Source: Candidatus Lambdaproteobacteria bacterium
GTDB lineage: Bacteria > SAR324 > NAC60-12
Reading direction: 5' to 3'
Length of the DNA: 20,692 nucleotides
NCBI GenBank assembly: GCA_012964265.1
Contig: DTUH01000321.1
Coordinates: forward strand, 1 to 20,692
Shown in pieces: positions 15,343 through 20,692 of the stretch (positions within the stretch are counted from its first letter, which is position 1; the number at the start of each line of letters is the position of its first letter). Under the pieces are notes generated by a model, which ran no database searches, was not told where the DNA came from, and saw only the letters and a program-made list of their open reading frames with translations. Position numbers and translations under genes: made by a program.

Positions 15343-16407
15343 TTAAGATCTTGGACGTAAAAGCAACTCAACAATTACAGAATGTTTGCTTTCTTGACGT
15401 ATGTAGCGTACTGTGATCGCATCACCGGTTTTTTTTGTTTCAATTTGCTGAGCTAAATCTTCCATTGTAGCAACAGGAGTATCGTTGATATGGGTAATTA
15501 TGTCACCGCCCCATGGAATCTGGTAGCGTCCAACTTTCACCGTCCTCGATGCTCCACGTAATCCTGCTTGATCTGCGGAAGCACCTTTCACCACCTTGGC
15601 AATCAAAACTCCCTCTGGAATGTCAATTCCAATTCGCCGCAAATAAACAGTTGGAATGGGTTCAATCCCAAGCCACGGACGCCGCACGTATCCGTATTTA
15701 AGAAGGTCCGGGAGAATACGCAGGGCCGTATTGCTCGGCACGGCAAAACCGATGCCCACACTACCTGCGGAACCAATAATTGCTGTGTTAATGCCAATAA
15801 CATTTCCCTCGGAGTCCAGTAATGGGCCACCAGAGTTTCCGGGATTGATTGCAGCGTCCGTTTGAATTATCCCTTCAATTTTTCGTCCATTTTTAGCGGA
15901 AATGGTGCGTCCCAGGGCGCTGATAATTCCCGTGGTTAAGGTTTGCCTCAGTCCAAAAGGATTTCCCAGAGCCAACACTTTTTGACCAACAACTATATCA
16001 TTCGAATGGGTAAATTTCAGGATGTCGTAACTTTTAACAGGAGCCTGTATTTGTACTATTGCCAGATCGTTATTCGGATCTGCACCAATCAGTTTTCCCT
16101 GCCACTGACTGTTATCGGATAGTGTTACAACCAATTTGCTGGCGCCTTCAACAACATGAAAATTTGTGACAATAATACCGGATTTGTTAATCAAGAATCC
16201 AGTTCCGGAGCCGGATTCGGCAGGAATTGCGCGGTAGTAAAAATCGTAGTTAACCGCAATATTGCTGATGTTGACTACTGCTCTGCTGCTTCTTTCGTAG
16301 ATTTGGATGTTTTCCTGCTCGTCAATAGAATAACGGGAAACTCCTTGGGCCTGGACGAAGCAGAAGATTAAAACAAATAGTAAAAATAGATACTTATGGA
16401 AAATCAT
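15343..16407 (-). CDS. Periplasmic trypsin-like serine protease with one PDZ domain (HtrA/Deg family)
   Basis: A secreted S1C protease likely to act in periplasmic protein quality control. The signal peptide is clear (hydrophobic 6-18, cleavage after VQAQG near 20-22). The trypsin-like domain carries the full catalytic triad: H84 in TNFHVVEG, D114 in NNDLAI and S192 in GNSGGPLL. The oxyanion region NPFGLRQTLTTGIIS is intact. A single PDZ domain follows (about 246-350, WLGIEP...GVLIAKV...GGDIITHIN). At 354 residues with one PDZ it resembles DegS or plant/cyanobacterial Deg-type proteins more than two-PDZ DegP, but unlike DegS it has a cleavable-looking signal. Which paralogue (HhoA, DegQ or DegS) cannot be decided. 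It lies 26 nt after the SDR gene on the same strand. Confidence 0.92.
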   Translation of the reverse strand: MIFHKYLFLLFVLIFCFVQAQGVSRYSIDEQENIQIYERSSRAVVNISNIAVNYDFYYRAIPAESGSGTGFLINKSGIIVTNFHVVEGASKLVVTLSDNSQWQGKLIGADPNNDLAIVQIQAPVKSYDILKFTHSNDIVVGQKVLALGNPFGLRQTLTTGIISALGRTISAKNGRKIEGIIQTDAAINPGNSGGPLLDSEGNVIGINTAIIGSAGSVGIGFAVPSNTALRILPDLLKYGYVRRPWLGIEPIPTVYLRRIGIDIPEGVLIAKVVKGASADQAGLRGASRTVKVGRYQIPWGGDIITHINDTPVATMEDLAQQIETKKTGDAITVRYIRQESKHSVIVELLLRPRS

Positions 16408-16433
16408 ATAAAATAGTCTGTCTTGTGTGAATT

Positions 16434-17165
16434 TTAATAAACTGACCTGCCGCCATCAACCGGCAGGATTGTACCAGTCACGAAGTCCGATTTTAGCAAA
16501 TATTCGACCGTCTGTACAATATCTTCTGCCAAGCCGATTCGTTTGAGAAGACTTTGTTCCACAGACACACTTAAGTCCATTTCAGCATGTTCTGGAGGAG
16601 GCAGAATAGTTCCCGGAGCAATCGCATTGACCTGTATTTCCGGCGCTAAAGCTCGCGCTAAACCTTTGGTTAATGAACCGAGTCCTGCTTTTGAAGTACA
16701 ATATGGCAAAAAACTCACCCATGGTCTGTCAGCAGAAACATCAACCAAATTTATAATTTTGCCCTCTCCGCGTTTTTTCATCCCTTTCGCGACGGTTTGT
16801 GCCAAAAAAAAAGGCGCTTTCAAATTAATTTCAAACAGATGATCCCATTCTTCTTCAGTTGTTGAAAAAAGTGGAGTAGGAAAAAAATCTGCCGCGTTAT
16901 TGATTAAAACGGAAATCGGTCCGGATTGCTCTTCCGCTTTCCGGACAAGTTCTTTTATTGCGGAAACTTCTTTTAAATCTGCCTGAAGAATAAGATTTCG
17001 CAACTCGTTTCCGGAAAGAAGTTTTAGAGTTTGTTTTGCGCCTTTTTCTGAGTGGTGATAATGTATGACAACGCGCATTCCCATTTGTCCCAATTTTTGT
17101 GCAATTGCTTGTCCCAGCCGAACTCCGGCTCCAGTGACCAGCGCTACTTTATTTTGTAAATCCAT
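16434..17165 (-). CDS. Short-chain dehydrogenase/reductase, pteridine-reductase-like (PTR1/FolM type)
   Basis: This 243-residue classical-length SDR has a Rossmann start VALVTGAGVRLGQAIA. The TGxxxRLG form, with Arg before the last glycine, and the following VIHYHHS are characteristic of NADPH-dependent pteridine reductases such as Leishmania PTR1 and bacterial FolM. NNAAD (89-93) and the Y155-xxx-K159 pair are present. The usual catalytic serine is replaced by Asp142 (LVDVS), placed 13 residues before the tyrosine exactly as in PTR1 (D181/Y194/K198). The VDGG near the C-terminus is typical of the family. A role in reducing dihydrobiopterin or dihydrofolate-like pterins is inferred, and another carbonyl substrate is possible. 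The protease gene follows after 26 nt, and the start is only 24 bp from divergent pdxA. Confidence 0.88.
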   Translation of the reverse strand: MDLQNKVALVTGAGVRLGQAIAQKLGQMGMRVVIHYHHSEKGAKQTLKLLSGNELRNLILQADLKEVSAIKELVRKAEEQSGPISVLINNAADFFPTPLFSTTEEEWDHLFEINLKAPFFLAQTVAKGMKKRGEGKIINLVDVSADRPWVSFLPYCTSKAGLGSLTKGLARALAPEIQVNAIAPGTILPPPEHAEMDLSVSVEQSLLKRIGLAEDIVQTVEYLLKSDFVTGTILPVDGGRSVY

Positions 17166-17189
17166 AAACTTTTTTCAAAAATGATATAA

Positions 17190-18203
17190 ATGTCCCTGAA
17201 TGCAGCACAAAAAATCGGCCTGACTATGGGTGACCCCAATGGAATTGGTCCGGAGGTTTTGATCCGGGCACTGAAATTCCTGTATCCTTTTCAGCAGTGG
17301 GAACCTTTGATTTTTGGCGATACGGAAATATTGAACGAAATGAATAAAATCCTGGGTGCACCTTTTTCATTTGAAACAATTTCGGAAAATGAAAGTACAT
17401 CGACAAACAATTTTCATGATTCATTTTGTCTTCCTGTGATCGATTTGGCGGTACAAAAAGATCGAAAATGGGAACTTGGAGCAAGTTCTGTGTGGGGTGG
17501 TGAGTCAGCATTTCAATTTGTTCATAATGCCATCGATAGCGCGAATCGCAAAATAATTGACGCAATCGTCACAGCTCCACTTGCCAAAGAGACACTCCAG
17601 GCAGCAGGGCACCATTTCCCAGGCCATACAGAAATGCTTTCATATTACAGCAACGGGAAACGATCAGTGATGATGCTGGCTGTGGATGATTTGCGTGCTA
17701 CCATGGTAACGCTTCACATCTCTTTACGTCAAGCTCTCAAATTACTCACACCGGAACTTATCCTCGAAGTTATGGAAATCACAAATTCCGGACTCAAGAA
17801 AATGGGTATTTCAAATCCGAAACTTGGTATTCCCGGACTTAATCCACATGCTGGTGAAAACAGATTATTTGGTGACGAAGAGGATAACATTATTCGTCCT
17901 GCAATGGAACTTGCTGCTGCAAAAGGTATAAGATGCGAGGGCCCGTTTCCTCCGGATACAGTTTTTTTGGAACATCGTAAAGGCAGATTTGATGCCGTGG
18001 TAGCACTTTATCATGACCAGGCACTCATTCCATTAAAATTATATGGATTCGATCGTGCTGTTAACATTACTCTCGGTCTGCCAATTATCCGTACTTCTCC
18101 TGATCACGGAACTGCTTTCGAGTTGGCTCCTCAGTTTAAGGCGAATCCACATTCGATGATTGAGGCAATTAAGACTGCTGTAAAAATGGCATCAACATCC
18201 TAA
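17190..18203 (+). CDS. pdxA: 4-hydroxythreonine-4-phosphate dehydrogenase
   Basis: PdxA oxidises 4-phosphohydroxythreonine with NAD(P), and the product is condensed by PdxJ to pyridoxine phosphate. The 337-residue protein begins with the hallmark GLTMGDPNGIGPEV (10-23). It carries PGHTEML (144-150), the metal-binding histidines H176, H220 (LNPHAGE) and H275 (LYHDQALIPLK), and NITLGLPIIRTSPDHGTAF (292-310). Spacing of the three histidines is close to that of E. coli PdxA (166/211/266). ATG 17190 is the only sensible start. It lies 24 bp from the divergent SDR gene, so promoter elements must overlap the SDR coding region. serC, the preceding enzyme in the pathway, is about 2 kb to the left on the other strand. 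It is convergent with ftsI across a 148-nt AT-rich gap. Confidence 0.96.
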   Translation: MSLNAAQKIGLTMGDPNGIGPEVLIRALKFLYPFQQWEPLIFGDTEILNEMNKILGAPFSFETISENESTSTNNFHDSFCLPVIDLAVQKDRKWELGASSVWGGESAFQFVHNAIDSANRKIIDAIVTAPLAKETLQAAGHHFPGHTEMLSYYSNGKRSVMMLAVDDLRATMVTLHISLRQALKLLTPELILEVMEITNSGLKKMGISNPKLGIPGLNPHAGENRLFGDEEDNIIRPAMELAAAKGIRCEGPFPPDTVFLEHRKGRFDAVVALYHDQALIPLKLYGFDRAVNITLGLPIIRTSPDHGTAFELAPQFKANPHSMIEAIKTAVKMASTS

Positions 18204-18351
18204 TCTCCTGTTGTTCAAGACGGCTTTTAATTTAACAAAATTAATTTGAAAAATTATTCTTTACGCAATTTCAGCCTGTTGTTTCCAGTTAAAGTATTGA
18301 TTATGAAAATTGCTGCAAAAAATAATATCGAAATTTAGCTGAAAATTTTCA

Positions 18352-20136
18352 TCAACGTGTTACTGTTTTTCCCTGAATGGAACCCTCTGCATTTCCCTCT
18401 TCAGGAAATGGTAAAACATCTTCAAACAAAAGAGTACGTTGAACAATTTCTTTGAAAATTGGTGCAGCAACTTTTCCACCGTAAAAAGAAGTTCGTGGCT
18501 GTTCAACAACCACGAGTACTGTGACTAAAGGTTCAGAAGCTGGAGCAAATCCTACAAATGAAGCAATGTAACGTGTTTTGGAATAGCGTCCGAGCTGCTG
18601 ATCGTAAATTTGGCTCGTACCTGTTTTTCCTGCAACCTGATACCCTTTAATCGCTGCCCGTTCAGCAGTTCCGCCTTTCTGCGTCACTGAAATAAGATAT
18701 TCTTTCACTAGTCCTGCTACTGATGATTCAACCACAGGACTTCGGATTCCCATACCAAAACTTTTAATCACTTTGCCGTCTGGATTCCTGATTTCCTTTA
18801 ATTTATTCCCATTTTTATCACGCACATGATCCACAATGTAAGGCGGAACCCATTGTCCTTCATTAGCAAAAACATTCGCAGCACTTACCATTTGCAAGGG
18901 TGAAACAAGAATTGCCTGGCCAAAAGAAATATTGGCATGATCAATTGTTTGCCATTTTTTGGGAGAAATGAGTCTTCCTGAGGCTTCTGCCGCAACACCG
19001 GAGTTTGGACGTTGCCCAAAACCAAAACGCAAAATATATTCATGAAACCGAGCAGGCGGAATGCTCATCCCAATTTTTGCTGCACAAATGTTAGAAGATT
19101 TCTTTAGAACCTGCTTGAGTGTCATTATTCCATGAGGCGATGAATCATGGATCAAGTTTCTTCCAATTTTATATTTCCCTTCTTCACAGAAAAACTCTTG
19201 ATCTGGAGAAATCAGTCCCTCATTCAGTGCAGCCGCAATCGTAATCATTTTAAAAGTAGAACCCGGTTCATAACCAGCTGTAGCTGCACGGTTGAGTTGA
19301 ATCGCACGGCTGTATAGCTGATAGCGGTTTGGGTCAAATCCAGGATAAGTTGCCATTGCCAAAATGGCGCCGGTTTTGGAATGTAGCGCAACCACAGTTC
19401 CACGATCTGCGCGTGATTTTAACACACCTTCACGAAGTGCTTTTTCTGCAAAATGCTGAATGGTACTGTCTAAAGTCAGGTGTAGAGAATACTGATCGGG
19501 TATTATTTTTGGAATGTTAGAAAGTGGAACGGTACGGAACATACCTTCTTTTTCAACTACATAAGCTGCGGGTTTTCCTGCCAGTAATGATTCATATTTA
19601 TTCTCAATTCCTTCCAATCCTTGAGAATCGATTCCGGTGTATCCCAAAAGTTGTCCTGCAAAATTGCCGTTGGGATAATATCGACGGAACTCTTCAATGA
19701 AATCAATTCCATTCAAATCCAGCTTTTTAACCAGATTCGTCTGTTCAGGAGGTAATTTGCGTTTAATCCAGACAAAATTTCTTTTAGATTTTAGTTCAAT
19801 CAACAATTTGTGGTATGGAGTATTGAGGAGTGGAGAAAGTAATCTTGCTACTTGAGAAGGTGAATCAAGTTGAGCAGGTTTGGCAAAAAGAGATTTCAGT
19901 TTAATTGAAACTGCTAATATCCGTCCGTTTCTGTCTAAAATCCTTCCACGACGTGGTTCCAGTATGACCGTACGTTCATGCTGTGACTTTGCTTTTTCAG
20001 TGTAATAATCTGACTTCAGAATCTGCAAATAAAACACCCGCCCCAATACTGCAAGAAAACAGATCACAAAAGCAACAAGTACTGTCAGGAGTCGTGTTTT
20101 GAAACTGTACAGTTGAAAACGTGGAGATTGATTCAT
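18352..20136 (-). CDS. ftsI: Peptidoglycan transpeptidase FtsI (PBP3-type, division-specific)
   Basis: A class B penicillin-binding protein that cross-links septal peptidoglycan. Counting from MNQSPRFQ, the protein has 594 residues. It has a short cytoplasmic start, one membrane anchor (about 16-38), the pedestal segment RRGRILDRNGRILAVS (62-77), and a transpeptidase domain with STFK (S293 nucleophile), SSN (347-349) and KTGTS (504-508). There is no PASTA domain. The start is uncertain. ATG 20136 leaves 7 nt after the ftsL stop with a weak AAGAT upstream. ATG 20166 or 20163 would overlap ftsL by about 20 nt and add 9-10 residues. It directly follows ftsL, as in dcw clusters, but is followed by a convergent pdxA and not by murE. 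The ftsI call rests on the ftsL neighbour. Confidence 0.93.
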   Translation of the reverse strand: MNQSPRFQLYSFKTRLLTVLVAFVICFLAVLGRVFYLQILKSDYYTEKAKSQHERTVILEPRRGRILDRNGRILAVSIKLKSLFAKPAQLDSPSQVARLLSPLLNTPYHKLLIELKSKRNFVWIKRKLPPEQTNLVKKLDLNGIDFIEEFRRYYPNGNFAGQLLGYTGIDSQGLEGIENKYESLLAGKPAAYVVEKEGMFRTVPLSNIPKIIPDQYSLHLTLDSTIQHFAEKALREGVLKSRADRGTVVALHSKTGAILAMATYPGFDPNRYQLYSRAIQLNRAATAGYEPGSTFKMITIAAALNEGLISPDQEFFCEEGKYKIGRNLIHDSSPHGIMTLKQVLKKSSNICAAKIGMSIPPARFHEYILRFGFGQRPNSGVAAEASGRLISPKKWQTIDHANISFGQAILVSPLQMVSAANVFANEGQWVPPYIVDHVRDKNGNKLKEIRNPDGKVIKSFGMGIRSPVVESSVAGLVKEYLISVTQKGGTAERAAIKGYQVAGKTGTSQIYDQQLGRYSKTRYIASFVGFAPASEPLVTVLVVVEQPRTSFYGGKVAAPIFKEIVQRTLLFEDVLPFPEEGNAEGSIQGKTVTR

Positions 20137-20143
20137 TTTTATC

Positions 20144-20527
20144 TTAGTCAGCAATGCTGACATCAACCCAGGAAAGTTGATACTGTTCTGGATTTGGAGA
20201 TGTCATGAGCATTGTTTTTTCCACAAGATATTCCAGCCGCTGTGGTCGTGAAAGATAGCTGATTTCCACTTCCAGTAGTTCCAGCTGGGAAACTAATAGT
20301 GAACGCTGAGTTACCAGCGAATCAACCCTGTGAGCCACTTGACGGTAATTCATCCACTGTGAAAGGTAAAAAATGCAGCCAACTGTCACAAGGCCCCAAA
20401 CCAGCAAAGTAATCTGAAAAGACTGCAAAGACTTCCAAATAAAACGAGGCACCAACTTCCAGCGAAATTGATGATTTAAAGAGCGTGGTTTCCGCCGTGC
20501 AGAGTGTACAATTGATTTCAGGTACAT
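20144..20527 (-). CDS. ftsL: FtsL-like cell division protein
   Basis: FtsL is a small bitopic divisome protein that works with FtsB and FtsQ and activates FtsW-FtsI. This 127-residue protein has the expected layout: a basic cytoplasmic N-terminus (RRKPR, FRWK), one membrane helix (about 38-57, FQITLLVWGLVTVGCIFYL), a periplasmic coiled coil (about 62-95) and the family's closing RPQRLEYLVEKTMLM segment. Sequence conservation in this family is low, so the call relies on topology, this closing segment and its place immediately upstream of ftsI. No Shine-Dalgarno is obvious at ATG 20527. In typical clusters rsmH and mraZ lie upstream; the remaining 165 nt of the window on that side hold no gene that I can see. 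Confidence 0.85.
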   Translation of the reverse strand: MYLKSIVHSARRKPRSLNHQFRWKLVPRFIWKSLQSFQITLLVWGLVTVGCIFYLSQWMNYRQVAHRVDSLVTQRSLLVSQLELLEVEISYLSRPQRLEYLVEKTMLMTSPNPEQYQLSWVDVSIAD

Positions 20528-20609
20528 TGAAAATATGCTGTATAAAATTAGTGAATTATTGTTTCTCTGTGAGTTGAAAACTTCTCTGCTTTATCAATTG
20601 AAAGAATAC

Positions 20610-20638
20610 ATAATATACTTCTGCACAAACTGTCCCAA
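20610..20638 (-). promoter_or_regulatory. Candidate promoter upstream of ftsL
   Basis: On the minus strand TTGGGA (20638-20633) and TATTAT (20615-20610) are separated by 17 nt, matching 4 of 6 and 5 of 6 consensus bases, about 80 nt before the ftsL ATG. If real, ftsL-ftsI would be transcribed separately from whatever lies upstream. By-eye prediction only, in very AT-rich DNA. Confidence 0.3.
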
Positions 20639-20692
20639 ATAATAAGTTTAGCTTTAATCAACTGTCAGTCAAATGAATCGTTGATCTACAAA

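Noticed and set aside
18227..18244. Hairpin TTAATTT-AACA-AAATTAA between pdxA and ftsI as a bidirectional terminator
   Set aside because: The 7-bp stem is entirely A/T with no GC pairs, and such palindromes are expected by chance in this AT-rich gap.
1..20692. CRISPR arrays, tRNA/rRNA genes, transposases or attachment-site repeats
   Set aside because: Nearly every stretch is covered by ordinary genes; the gaps (all under 300 nt) show no regular repeats, cloverleaf, transposase or long direct repeats.

Overview
The window is about 20.7 kb of AT-leaning, densely packed bacterial chromosome with small intergenic gaps and no sign of phage, transposon, CRISPR, rRNA or tRNA. Secreted proteins with signal peptides, a DegP/HtrA-type periplasmic protease, FtsA/FtsZ/FtsL/FtsI division genes and the PdxA/SerC branch of pyridoxal-phosphate synthesis point to a Gram-negative bacterium. 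A deltaproteobacterium-like or related marine lineage is a guess; the sequence alone does not place it. Many genes lack a clear Shine-Dalgarno sequence.

Layout. (1) 1-3028, plus: ftsA (5' end cut by the window) and ftsZ, whose product carries an unusually long acidic C-terminal linker. (2) 3253-5153, plus: two overlapping genes for membrane-anchored FHA-domain proteins, one with about six membrane helices and one with a single helix and two FHA-like modules. (3) 10609-5150, minus: a probable four-gene operon of a DUF4340 protein, an RluA-family pseudouridine synthase, a PgcA-type phosphohexomutase and a secreted protein with a FlgT/LPP20-like N-terminus. Its last gene meets the second FHA gene tail to tail with overlapping stop codons. 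(4) 10890-14160, plus: aconitase (acnA) and an HNH endonuclease-family gene. (5) 17165-14157, minus: a pteridine-reductase-like SDR, a one-PDZ trypsin-like protease and serC; serC overlaps the HNH gene tail to tail. (6) 17190-18203, plus: pdxA, only 24 bp from the divergent SDR. (7) 20527-18352, minus: ftsL and ftsI.

The two ends carry pieces of the division/cell-wall (dcw) cluster: ftsL-ftsI at the right edge and ftsA-ftsZ at the left edge, oriented away from the usual single-operon order and separated by metabolic genes. The mur genes that normally lie between them are absent here. FtsA tethers FtsZ to the membrane, FtsZ builds the ring, and FtsL and FtsI act in septal peptidoglycan synthesis. 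SerC and PdxA are consecutive enzymes of the DXP-dependent PLP route and lie 2-4 kb apart. The remaining genes are core metabolism, RNA modification and envelope functions.

The least explained content is the FHA pair directly behind ftsZ, the secreted FlgT-like protein opposite it, and the DUF4340 gene that lacks its usual ABC-transporter partners. I did not find a convincing defence, mobile or otherwise wholly new system.
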